6,980 nucleotides of DNA. It comes from Spirochaetota bacterium. Its GTDB lineage: Bacteria; Spirochaetota; UBA4802; UB4802. Shown piece by piece: positions 1-6,694 of this stretch. The notes below the pieces were generated by a model. The model worked only from the letters and a program-made list of their open reading frames with translations, was not told the DNA's origin and ran no database searches. Numbering within the stretch: position 1 is the first letter of the stretch; each line of letters begins with the position of its first letter. The stretch lies in contig JAKPOE010000262.1 in assembly GCA_029548025.1 (NCBI GenBank), forward strand, positions 1 to 6,980, in the 5' to 3' direction. A program made the translations under genes and the position numbers.

Positions 1-244
1 TCCTACCACCTAATACAACCGAGGTGTTTTTCTTCCCCCACCGCGTGTATTCCCGCTTGAATAGGTGCTTATACCGTTCCCCGCATAGTGCCGTTATCTC
101 TTCTTCTACCATCTCACAATATGCTGCTATCCCAAATCGCAGCACCGTCTCAAATAATGTTGCTTTGATTGCTTCTTTCCAATCATTTTCCACTGATACA
201 ATTTTTTGTGGTTGCTTTTTTCTGACTACTGTTTTGTGCTTCAT
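1..244 (-). CDS. IS256-family transposase, N-terminal 81 codons (cut by window edge)
   Basis: Minus-strand frame from ATG (242-244) open to the window edge; the protein begins MKHKTVVRKKQPQKIVSVEN. A Shine-Dalgarno GGAG lies at 253-256, 8 nt before the ATG. A helical N-terminal region (about residues 21-50) is followed by an LCGERY motif, a basic segment with an RWG motif (about residues 64-75) and VVLGGR at the edge. In mutator-type transposases this order leads into a 'GGR.v.v..PRvR' segment, with the DDE catalytic domain further downstream; that catalytic part is outside the window. The protein would cut and join the IS ends. Whether the gene is intact beyond the edge cannot be judged. Confidence 0.72.
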   Translation of the reverse strand, partial: MKHKTVVRKKQPQKIVSVENDWKEAIKATLFETVLRFGIAAYCEMVEEEITALCGERYKHLFKREYTRWGKKNTSVVLGGR

Positions 245-277
245 TGTGGTATCTCCTATTATTGTTAGTATTGTTTT

Positions 278-300
278 GGGGCATTATACTCTGATGCCCC
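278..300 (-). promoter_or_regulatory. Stem-loop with an embedded -10 hexamer upstream of the transposase
   Basis: A perfect 7-bp stem GGGGCAT/ATGCCCC (278-284 and 294-300) encloses a 9-nt loop. On the minus strand, a perfect TATAAT hexamer (283-288) sits in the stem and loop, about 40 nt before the transposase ATG. No good -35 is found at 17 bp (only TGGCAT), so promoter activity is uncertain. Inference: the hexamer could drive the transposase. In transcripts arriving from csm5 the hairpin would fold ahead of the transposase Shine-Dalgarno, as in IS elements that limit expression from read-through RNA. It has no T-run and is not a clear terminator. Confidence 0.4.
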
Positions 301-315
301 GGGAGATGCCACTCA

Positions 316-341
316 TTTTCAACAGATTTTGGGACAAGCTC
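316..341 (-). repeat. Putative terminal inverted repeat of the IS256-type element
   Basis: Read on the minus strand from 341, the element starts GAGCTTGTCCCAAAATCTGT and continues with TGAAAA. From memory, IS256 itself has an end with the same GTCC...AAT.TGT..AAA spacing, which supports placing the IS tip at 341. The partner repeat is outside the window, so the length (about 26 bp) is provisional. The repeat supplies the stop codon (319-321) that ends the broken csm5 frame. Confidence 0.55.
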
Positions 342-918
342 GATCTAAATTTACTACATGTTTATTTTCAGGACTGCCATATATTCTTGCTTCAAAATTC
401 AATGCTTTCTTTATTACAACTTTGTCTTTTCTAACATCATCGCGTTCAACCTTTGGTTCTAATTTAAATTTTTTTCGCAAGGATTCTAACATTGCAGTAC
501 GTAACATGCCTTTTACTGAAGATCCTGGTATAAAAGGTTTATTGGTTAATTTATCTGTAAAAATTTTATTAATTTGTAAATTTGGATTATCACTTATTTG
601 TTTTGTAAATCCTTCTAATGCTTTCGCTTTACGAATAATACTATCTGGTTCTTCATAAACCTTATTATGCAACATACTTTTTAATTTAGTCATCAATACT
701 TTAATATCATTTTCATTATTCTTTTTTACAATTTCATCAAGCAAGGTATTGAAATTTTCTTTTTCGTTTTCTCGCATCAGCATAAATGCACGGACTACAT
801 CAATAATAAATACTTCATCATTTTTTGGATTAGGCATTATATCCCATAAATCATAAAAGGTTCCATTATGAATAATTAATGGAGTAATAATATTTATAGT
901 TGCTCTGTATTGTTCCAT
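319..918 (-). pseudogene. csm5: Csm5, type III-A RAMP subunit, truncated by IS insertion
   Basis: Csm5 caps the 3' end of the crRNA in the Csm complex and is needed for crRNA maturation in studied type III-A systems. About 192 native residues remain, against roughly 350-400 in the family. The N-terminal RAMP strand (YRATINIITPLIIHNG) and the glycine loop FIPGSSVKGMLRTAML (about residues 129-144) are present. After ...HVVNLD the frame runs into the IS end, adding RACPKIC before a TGA at 319-321, so the C-terminal half is missing. I chose ATG at 918; an in-frame GTG at 927 adds three residues. AGGG about 10 nt upstream suits the ATG. csm4 ends 15 nt before it. Identity rests on the glycine loop, the N-terminal strand and the position after csm4. 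The remainder may lie beyond the IS. Confidence 0.85.
342..350. other. Predicted target-site duplication next to the IS
   Basis: IS256-family elements duplicate 8-9 bp of target on insertion. If the IS tip is at 341, the duplicated bases on this side are GATCTAAAT (plus strand), or the first eight of them. The second copy would lie beyond the other IS end, outside this window. This is a prediction from the inferred tip, not an observed duplication. Confidence 0.35.
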
Positions 919-933
919 TGACTCCACACCCTG

Positions 934-1863
934 TTATCCAAAATATAGCGGGAAAGCATATCCATATTGAACAATAGACTTTTCCTGATGTACATTGTTT
1001 ACCATACTACCCAACCCATTACCCGAAAATACCGAACCTTCATGATAAAACACAACTGGCTTTTTACAATACACCAGGCTACCATTGATACCACATTGAC
1101 TATATAAGCCTCCAAGCTTACCATAGCGGGTAAAGGTGGTATAACATCGAGGATATAAATCCGCTCCTATACATACACTTAAGGTAACATAATTATCCGA
1201 AAAATAATCAAACATTGCTATTTCCTGCTGAGTTATTTTTTCTAATTTCATTTTAAAAACTCCCTTCCCTATACTGCAATCATTACCCAGCCCGTTTAAT
1301 CCAACAGCTTCAACAATTGACGCAAACCATCCTTCAGAATATTGTTCATCATTTACTTTTATATAAAAAACCAAAGGCATTTCTGAATATAAAAAAACCT
1401 CACTAAAAAGTGCTCCTTCACGAGCGTGTAGTGTGATACGATCAATAGCATTTCTTGTAATTTCAAGGCGCCCAATCTTTGTACTATCAAATATATTATT
1501 AAATAACTCATCACTTACTATAGCTTGTGATAAATTTTTCTGGTTTTTAGAAATAAAATCAATAGTTACAAACTGTATTTTTTTACGCTTTTTTTCTTTT
1601 TCCAGTAAACCCTTTGCTTCAGATTTATTGTTACTTTCAATTCGTGGTGGATGCAGTAATGGCTTAAACATATAACCATACGGCATCATAGATGATAATA
1701 GAAAAGGCGGGCTGCTTTTAAATTTTTCTAACAAGCCTTCCAGTGCATCAGCCCCTTCAAAATATCGTATGGACCAGCAAAAGGCTCCAAAAATGGTATC
1801 AGCTTTGTACATCATAGAATAAAATGACATAGGCTGGCAAACTACTTTATATACACTTGCCAT
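934..1863 (-). CDS. csm4: Csm4, crRNA 5'-handle-binding RAMP subunit of the Csm complex
   Basis: Csm4 (a Cas5-like RAMP) binds the 5' repeat-derived tag of the crRNA and joins Cas10 to the Csm3 backbone. At 309 residues it has the usual family length. The N-terminal motif MSFYSMMYKADTIFGAFCW (residues 12-30) matches the 'DT.fGA.cw' signature. NAIDRIT (138-144) precedes a small-residue segment, and GLGNDCSIGKGVF (191-203) is the glycine-rich RAMP loop. The C-terminal GKLGGLYSQCG and GSVF segments are also typical. A basic stretch of Lys, Glu and Arg (about 84-96) may be a surface loop. The start is fixed by GGAG at 1870-1873, 6 nt before the ATG; the csm3 stop lies only 3 nt upstream, so the two are translationally linked. 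No defect is seen. Confidence 0.92.
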   Translation of the reverse strand: MASVYKVVCQPMSFYSMMYKADTIFGAFCWSIRYFEGADALEGLLEKFKSSPPFLLSSMMPYGYMFKPLLHPPRIESNNKSEAKGLLEKEKKRKKIQFVTIDFISKNQKNLSQAIVSDELFNNIFDSTKIGRLEITRNAIDRITLHAREGALFSEVFLYSEMPLVFYIKVNDEQYSEGWFASIVEAVGLNGLGNDCSIGKGVFKMKLEKITQQEIAMFDYFSDNYVTLSVCIGADLYPRCYTTFTRYGKLGGLYSQCGINGSLVYCKKPVVFYHEGSVFSGNGLGSMVNNVHQEKSIVQYGYAFPLYFG

Positions 1864-1866
1864 GTT

Positions 1867-2505
1867 TTACTCCAATTTAAATGGTTGTCCATTTATGCTA
1901 ACATTTTCAAACCGTATTTTACCATAGCCACGGCTAACACTACCACCCAATGCATCCTTTTGAAGCATCAGTAAACCTTTTTTTAATAAATCAATAGCTA
2001 CATTATTATCATTGTCAAAAACACGTAAGGCTATTTCAAAATCAAATGTAAGTCCAGGTATTACCCGTTCCATTGTGCGTGGCGATTCTGCATGACCACC
2101 CAATCTATTAATCATATTCTCTGTTTTTTCTTCAGTTGCCTGTAAATTTTTATCATATAATTCTTTCTTTGATTCCTCAGATAAAAATGCATCCCTGAAT
2201 AAAACCCTGGTTATTTCATTGCTTTCTTTTGCAGTTGTTCCAAATACTTTACAAACAGGACATTTACCGCATGAACAGGGTTTACTTTTATCATTTGAAC
2301 TAATACCATGCTCCAATTCAAGTAATGAGCGTATTTTGCCTTTCAAAGAAGAACCGGGTATATAGGGAAAACCTGTACGAACGTCTTTAAGAACTGGATT
2401 ATCCAATTCGCCAATACCCACTCCTTTTGCATTGGCTCCAATATGTAAACCAGTTTCCACTAATATTTTGCCCTTTACTATTTTAATCTCTTTTAGCTGT
2501 GCCAT
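1867..2505 (-). CDS. csm3: Csm3, backbone RAMP and target-RNA endonuclease of the Csm complex
   Basis: Several Csm3 copies form the filament along the crRNA, and each cuts the paired target RNA at 6-nt intervals. At 212 residues it has the normal length. LETGLHIG-type sequence (VETGLHIGA, 16-24) leads to GELDNPV, whose Asp35 aligns with the catalytic Asp33 of Streptococcus thermophilus Csm3. Next are the RAMP loop YIPGSSLKGKIRSLLE (48-63), a four-cysteine cluster (Cys77, 79, 82, 85) followed by VFG that is a likely zinc site found in a subset of Csm3 proteins, LFRDAF (102-107), RLGGHAESPRTMERV (134-148) and LGGSVSRGYGKI (186-197). The ATG directly follows the csm2 stop. Its AGGAGG (2512-2517) lies inside the last codons of csm2. 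Confidence 0.96.
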   Translation of the reverse strand: MAQLKEIKIVKGKILVETGLHIGANAKGVGIGELDNPVLKDVRTGFPYIPGSSLKGKIRSLLELEHGISSNDKSKPCSCGKCPVCKVFGTTAKESNEITRVLFRDAFLSEESKKELYDKNLQATEEKTENMINRLGGHAESPRTMERVIPGLTFDFEIALRVFDNDNNVAIDLLKKGLLMLQKDALGGSVSRGYGKIRFENVSINGQPFKLE

Positions 2506-2928
2506 TTAGCCCCTCCTTTGTTGATGTTGATGTTGATGTTGCTGTTGCTGTTGCGATTGGGAAAATTCATTCAAAAAAGTAAAATAACAAATTATTGCCT
2601 GATAATGAAGCAAAAAATTTCTAAGACTATTGAAATCATTAATCTTATCAATTTGTGCTGACATGTGATCTTTAAACTCAACAGGTACTAATCTTTTATT
2701 ATTTACTTTTCTTCCAGCGCCATAGGCAATCTTTGCTTTCATAAATTTTACCATGGGTAAAATCTGTTTTTGAAAATCATCATTTGATTTACCATACCCA
2801 CGTTTTTCCAGCACTTTAAGCTCATCATAATATTTACGCAGCTGCGATGTCTCAAGACCTCTGTCTTTAAAAATTTTAGCTTTTGCCTCGGGTTCAGTAG
2901 TTAAATATTTCTCATCAATCTCTATCAT
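2506..2928 (-). CDS. csm2: Csm2, small subunit of the Csm complex, with a Gln/His-rich tail
   Basis: Csm2 is the helical small subunit that stacks along the Csm3 filament and contacts the crRNA-target duplex. It has 140 residues. LETSQLRKYYDEL (25-37) is the family's signature 'TSQ.RK' helix, and SLRNFLLHYQAIICYF (101-116) is the conserved C-terminal helix. After residue 122 comes a tail of Gln and His, with three His-Gln steps, ending RRG; canonical Csm2 proteins end near the helix. The tail is encoded by a hexanucleotide repeat, and its two Arg codons (AGG AGG) are the Shine-Dalgarno of csm3. The start ATG overlaps the cas10 stop by 4 nt (ATGA), with AGGAGG at 2936-2941, 7 nt upstream. The identity is firm; any role of the tail is unknown. 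Confidence 0.92.
   Translation of the reverse strand: MIEIDEKYLTTEPEAKAKIFKDRGLETSQLRKYYDELKVLEKRGYGKSNDDFQKQILPMVKFMKAKIAYGAGRKVNNKRLVPVEFKDHMSAQIDKINDFNSLRNFLLHYQAIICYFTFLNEFSQSQQQQQHQHQHQQRRG
2521..2550 (-). repeat. Hexanucleotide tandem repeat encoding the Csm2 Gln/His tail
   Basis: Five direct 6-bp units lie end to end: TTGATG three times, then TTGCTG twice on the plus strand, with an extra TTG on each side (2518-2553). On the coding strand these are CAA CAG twice and CAA CAT three times, that is Gln-Gln and Gln-His. Because the unit is 6 bp, slippage would change tail length without shifting the frame. The repeat ends directly next to the csm3 Shine-Dalgarno. Confidence 0.9.
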
Positions 2929-5342
2929 GCATTTTCCTCCTTTGAAGGTTTATGTTTTCGTAATGAATATATTGTTAGCATAAGCAATACTTCCAGCAAT
3001 TTAAACCTATCAGAATTTGATTTATGAAAAAGACCTTCTAATTTTTGTATATCATCACCATTAATAATATTTCCCTCTTTATCCTTTTGTACTATATTCC
3101 GCGCTATATCGTATTTAAACCTTGGTAAATATAAAAAACGTGAAAATGAATTGCTCATAGCCATTCTAACATATTCAAGTAACCTGTAAATAAATGACTG
3201 AGTTATAGTAGATTTGTTATCAATTAACTTAGAAGCAAACCATTCAATAGTAGATTGCATCTCATAGCACTTATCATACCGTACTGAAACATTAAACAAA
3301 TGAATTTTATTTTTACCTTCGGATTTTGCTTTTTCAAGGCATTCTTCAGCTAACTCGGATGCCTTACCCATGGGATAATTGTCATGGCAAATAAATACGC
3401 CCGTAGAAAAACTTATATCATTGTTCCTGCACGTAAAATCGTTAAATTTTGTTTGTAAGGTTTTTATTAACTCAATGGTATTTCTCAAAGGGCTTATTAA
3501 AAATAAATCATCCCCACCTGATAATACAGTATAGGTATTTTTTAAATTATTTGTGTTCGATAGTTCATTGAAAACTATCTTATTGAAGAAATAATGCAAC
3601 ATTCGTGATAATGTAACATATCGTGATAAGCTCAAATTATCTATGCCATATGAAAAAATAAAGCCAAGATTATCAACATCAATCTTTATAAACGATAGCA
3701 ATGGAACGCCACGCATGGTATTTTCTTCATCTTCATTATAATGGATAACTGATGATAAGGCAATTTCTTCAAACGTTTTTATTTCATTATTTACAATGGG
3801 CACATAATTATTCAACTCTAACAGTGGCAGTGTTTCTACTGACTCATCAAGCGTGTATATGGCGTATGCATTACGATATGGAAGGATATCGTTTGCAAAA
3901 CTAATGGAAAAGGTTCCATTAAAAAATGATGAATCGGCATTATGAGCATTATCATGAAATACCAGATACAATGGTTTTTTTACAATTTTTCCGCCCAATG
4001 TAAACATTGTATTACAAAAATCACAACGTTGACCCAATTCATCTGAATAGTTAATATTTTTGCTATACTTACCACATGCAGGGCACATTTCTTCTTCAGA
4101 GTAATTAATATCAATTACACAATTGCCACCGCTAAGAATATTTTTAAATTTAGAGTATTTAGCTATTGAAAGGTTATAATTTATTTGTCCAATCAACGAT
4201 GAAAATTTATCATGCCCAAAATCATTAATTGAAGCTTTTACTGAATTATCAGTTATTATTGCAAAATCACCATGAAATTCTTTAAACAGCCATTGATCAA
4301 TTTCATGCTGTACCTTATCCAGAATTGATAAAACTTTTTCTGAATTTGGTAAAAGCATTACAAATTTGCCACTTGAGGACATTAGCTGAGTAAATGGTGC
4401 AATACCGGATTCTTTATATAGCTTATACTGATATGCCAGACCAATAACAGAAATATAGAATGATCTTCCACGTATTATCTTGGAACTTCCTTTAAATGAC
4501 TGCTGATGGTGCTGGAATATAAACTGTTGTATACCTGATATATCAGCAGCAAATAATACAATTGCCTTTTCATCCTTTGATGGCAATTGCTCAGAATTAT
4601 AATTATACAAAGTTAAAGCTATTGCAGCAGTACTTACAGCATGATCATATAATGAGCTATCGCACATAATATCATTTGTTGCGGCCGGAATACACCATGT
4701 ATATTTTTTTAACAGATAGTTGATACAATGGGCAAATTGAATAATATTATTACTATTGCCCCATTGCAAACAAATTTGATGAAATGAATCTATAAATTCA
4801 TCCCACAGTTTTTTATATTGCGATTCTAATGTATCATCCTCCTGTTGCAATGCAACGGGGTAAACACTATTGACATTAAGCCTTGCTATTTTATATATAG
4901 AGTGATTCAAATTTTTATGCTTATCCCCTATTGAGACCTGCGGAAAGATTGAACGTAAATGTTTCTTCAAATGTATACCATGCTTAAAATGTTCATCTTC
5001 CCCTGATCTATCCAGTGATGATGAAACTCTATCTGCTAATTGTATAATTTCTTCTTTATAGTTTGAAGGTTTGTGATGTTTTGAAGCCATATCACGAATT
5101 TCATTCCAATCAAGATCCTTTGGCAATTGAACCGTTTTACAGTCATTTTCAAAAAAATCAAAAGTCCATAATGCATGTTTGTAACCATACCCACTTTCAG
5201 TTGAAGGCAAAATCATTGCATCCATAGCGGAAGGAAAATTGGAATGCGGTTTATCACCAAATGCACGTTGTTTAAATTTTCCAATATCATGGAACAAACT
5301 TGCAAATAAAATATGTAACTGATGCTTAAGATTTTCATCCAT
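2925..5342 (-). CDS. cas10: Cas10/Csm1, large subunit: HD ssDNase and cyclic oligoadenylate synthase
   Basis: Cas10 is the signature protein of type III systems. Once the complex binds target RNA, its HD domain degrades ssDNA and its Palm domain makes cyclic oligoadenylate from ATP. Numbered from ATG 5342 (805 residues), the HD motif LFHDIGKF has His18-Asp19, followed by His89-His90 and Asp104 (LADRVSSS). The first Palm contains DISGIQQF (267-274). A zinc finger has Cys420, 423, 440 and 443. The second Palm has KIDVDNLG (553-560) and SGGDD with Gly609-Asp612, so both activities appear intact. The C-terminal helical domain follows. I chose 5342 because GGAG lies 9 nt upstream; the in-frame ATG at 5357 adds five residues but its GAAGG touches the codon. 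The gene lies 29 nt after cas6. Confidence 0.96.
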   Translation of the reverse strand: MDENLKHQLHILFASLFHDIGKFKQRAFGDKPHSNFPSAMDAMILPSTESGYGYKHALWTFDFFENDCKTVQLPKDLDWNEIRDMASKHHKPSNYKEEIIQLADRVSSSLDRSGEDEHFKHGIHLKKHLRSIFPQVSIGDKHKNLNHSIYKIARLNVNSVYPVALQQEDDTLESQYKKLWDEFIDSFHQICLQWGNSNNIIQFAHCINYLLKKYTWCIPAATNDIMCDSSLYDHAVSTAAIALTLYNYNSEQLPSKDEKAIVLFAADISGIQQFIFQHHQQSFKGSSKIIRGRSFYISVIGLAYQYKLYKESGIAPFTQLMSSSGKFVMLLPNSEKVLSILDKVQHEIDQWLFKEFHGDFAIITDNSVKASINDFGHDKFSSLIGQINYNLSIAKYSKFKNILSGGNCVIDINYSEEEMCPACGKYSKNINYSDELGQRCDFCNTMFTLGGKIVKKPLYLVFHDNAHNADSSFFNGTFSISFANDILPYRNAYAIYTLDESVETLPLLELNNYVPIVNNEIKTFEEIALSSVIHYNEDEENTMRGVPLLSFIKIDVDNLGFIFSYGIDNLSLSRYVTLSRMLHYFFNKIVFNELSNTNNLKNTYTVLSGGDDLFLISPLRNTIELIKTLQTKFNDFTCRNNDISFSTGVFICHDNYPMGKASELAEECLEKAKSEGKNKIHLFNVSVRYDKCYEMQSTIEWFASKLIDNKSTITQSFIYRLLEYVRMAMSNSFSRFLYLPRFKYDIARNIVQKDKEGNIINGDDIQKLEGLFHKSNSDRFKLLEVLLMLTIYSLRKHKPSKEENA

Positions 5343-5371
5343 TAGTGGTGACTCCATCCTTCTTTAATTTT

Positions 5372-6328
5372 TTATTGTACATTTTGAAGTCTAATCAAGC
5401 CACACCCAAACGAAGTTTGTTTTCCTATATGTATTGCTTCGCCAATTTTTAACAGCGGATATACTTCCCTTATATTGCCTTCTATTGTCATTGACCCCAT
5501 AAATCCTTGAACTTTCATCATACGGCTTTGCCTTTTAGAAAACCTGTTGGTACTGTACCATTCAATATCCATATCACTTATTGTAACATTATGCAAATGT
5601 ATAGCCGTATCATAAAAATAATCTCCATTATTTACAATTGCATCACCACCATAAATATTGGAAATTATTTTATAACGCCTTGCAATATTTGTTATAATTG
5701 CTTCAATAGTAGGCTTTTTCAATATTTCATTGTTAAATTTTAAGAAACATGGGGTAATAAACTGCACGGTAGCTGTTGTAGTATCAATACATTCTACTTC
5801 CATTGGCTGTAATGTATCGGCAATATAACCATCATCTTTTGTATATATCAAATCATTGTTACTATAATTGGCAATTGAGGTAATTTCATACGTGCCTTTT
5901 GTTTTACTTATTCCTTTGTTACCCATGGCAATAAGAGCTTTTATGAAAAAGTGAAAATATTTTATTGATTCACCAAAAATTGACAGGTAAACCGTAAATT
6001 GCTCATCAGGTTGTATAATGGTACCCCAGCGTACAACTGGTGAAAGAACAAAGGGATGTGGAAAGTTTGTTGCTTTTGCCATAATGCTGGCATCACCTGT
6101 GTTGGGGGATTCAAATATAGAAGCATAGGGACAATACTGCACAAATTGACATGGGCGGCATTTTTCCAAATTTTTCTCAAGGCATGTTTGTTGTTTTAGC
6201 ATCCATCCAAAAGCACCACGAAGTACAATACCTGGAAAATTATAAAACTCAATTGGCGTAATTGCCTTTATATTAATTTCAAATTTGTAAAGTGGAACAA
6301 TTTTTTTTTCTGTATTTAACAATTCCAT
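5372..6328 (-). CDS. cas6: Cas6, precursor-crRNA endoribonuclease
   Basis: Cas6 cuts precursor crRNA within the repeats, leaving the 5' tag that Csm4 binds. At 318 residues it belongs to the longer Cas6 type common next to csm genes. An N-terminal RAMP fold is followed by a cysteine cluster (Cys49, 57, 60, 66) with CPYASIFE, typical of this subgroup and a possible metal site. RFSKRQSRMMKVQGFMGSMTIEG (262-284 region) and the C-terminal glycine loop IGEAIHIGKQTSFGCGLIRL (295-314) match the Cas6 C-terminal domain. I cannot name the catalytic residues with confidence. The ATG at 6326-6328 has no strong Shine-Dalgarno, unlike the downstream genes. It is the first gene of the operon, behind the promoter at 6380-6408. 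Confidence 0.9.
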   Translation of the reverse strand: MELLNTEKKIVPLYKFEINIKAITPIEFYNFPGIVLRGAFGWMLKQQTCLEKNLEKCRPCQFVQYCPYASIFESPNTGDASIMAKATNFPHPFVLSPVVRWGTIIQPDEQFTVYLSIFGESIKYFHFFIKALIAMGNKGISKTKGTYEITSIANYSNNDLIYTKDDGYIADTLQPMEVECIDTTTATVQFITPCFLKFNNEILKKPTIEAIITNIARRYKIISNIYGGDAIVNNGDYFYDTAIHLHNVTISDMDIEWYSTNRFSKRQSRMMKVQGFMGSMTIEGNIREVYPLLKIGEAIHIGKQTSFGCGLIRLQNVQ

Positions 6329-6379
6329 TTCATCAATTTTGTTTTTGCTTAATAGTGATTAACCATAATAGTGTAACAA

Positions 6380-6408
6380 ATTAAAAATTCCTTTATATAA
6401 AACGTCAA
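6380..6408 (-). promoter_or_regulatory. Sigma-70-type promoter of the cas6-csm operon
   Basis: On the minus strand, TTGACG (6403-6408, 5 of 6 to consensus) and TTTAAT (6380-6385, 5 of 6) are separated by exactly 17 bp. Transcription would start near 6373, giving a leader of about 45 nt before the cas6 ATG. The site lies in the 138-bp gap between the small gene and cas6, so the operon can be expressed independently of the small gene. In AT-rich DNA chance matches are common, but spacing and position are both right. Confidence 0.6.
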
Positions 6409-6466
6409 GTTGTTTTTGTTATACAGGCAATTATTTTTCAACATTTATAAAAACAGTATAAATATT

Positions 6467-6643
6467 TTATTTAATTTTTACCACTGCTTTATTCCTGTTA
6501 CCACATATCAGGTCATAGAAGCTGTAATCGTTATATGAATATTTTTCCAGAACACCTTTATTTACATTTAAAAACATATCACACAAAAATTTTTCAATTT
6601 CTTCCTGATTAAACAGATTACCATAACTAACTATTGAACTCAT
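6467..6643 (-). CDS. Small protein of unknown function upstream of cas6 (58 residues)
   Basis: I do not recognise this protein. It runs from ATG (6641-6643) to TAA (6467-6469) and begins MSSIVSYGNLFNQEEIEKFL. The case for a real gene is translational: AAGGAGG (6650-6656) lies 6 nt before the ATG, the strongest ribosome site in the window. A predicted amphipathic helix (about 12-26) is followed by an aromatic, Tyr-rich segment (about 35-44) and a basic end (NRNKAVVKIK). There are two cysteines (21 and 48) but no paired metal motif, and no membrane segment or obvious helix-turn-helix. It is on the operon strand, 138 bp before cas6, but the cas6 promoter lies between them. It could be a complete small protein, a leftover N-terminus of a larger gene, or an ancillary CRISPR protein; the sequence does not decide. 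Confidence 0.6.
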   Translation of the reverse strand: MSSIVSYGNLFNQEEIEKFLCDMFLNVNKGVLEKYSYNDYSFYDLICGNRNKAVVKIK

Positions 6644-6665
6644 TGTTTACCTCCTTGTAATGGTT

Positions 6666-6694
6666 TATATAATAGTAAGACATGGATATAGCAA
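6666..6694 (-). promoter_or_regulatory. Possible promoter of the 58-residue gene
   Basis: On the minus strand TTGCTA (6689-6694, 4 of 6) and TATATA (6666-6671, 4 of 6) are 17 bp apart. The predicted start near 6659 would leave a very short leader carrying the Shine-Dalgarno. The surrounding DNA is extremely AT-rich, so this is a weak call. Confidence 0.3.

Larger units (their letters stand above)
1..341 (-). mobile_element. IS256-family (mutator-type) insertion sequence, left part only
   Basis: This is the terminal segment of an insertion sequence that has landed in csm5; the rest runs off the left edge. Three things show it. A transposase reading frame starts at 244 on the minus strand. The csm5 frame changes abruptly from Csm5-like to unrelated sequence at about 341/342. 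The terminal sequence resembles IS256-family ends. The IS is in the same orientation as the csm operon, so operon transcripts would read into the transposase. It looks richer in G+C than the csm genes. Family assignment rests on recall of conserved N-terminal transposase features, not on a search; the exact end could be off by a few bases. Confidence 0.72.

Noticed and set aside
24..434. Plus-strand open frame of 136 codons across the IS end and csm5
   Set aside because: It is antisense to the transposase start and spans the IS/csm5 junction. The composition (Phe/Leu/Ser-rich with stretches like a reverse-strand shadow) and lack of a ribosome site argue against a gene.
329..658. Plus-strand open frame of 109 codons opposite csm5
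   Set aside because: Lies wholly antisense to recognised Csm5 sequence; no Shine-Dalgarno and no family features.
5962..6180. Minus-strand 72-codon frame inside cas6
   Set aside because: Overlaps cas6 in another frame over its cysteine cluster, which is clearly coding in the cas6 frame.
6443..6463. AT-only inverted repeat (7-bp arms) just after the small gene's stop, as a terminator
   Set aside because: The stem has no G-C pairs and no T-run follows it on the minus strand, so it would not be a stable intrinsic terminator.
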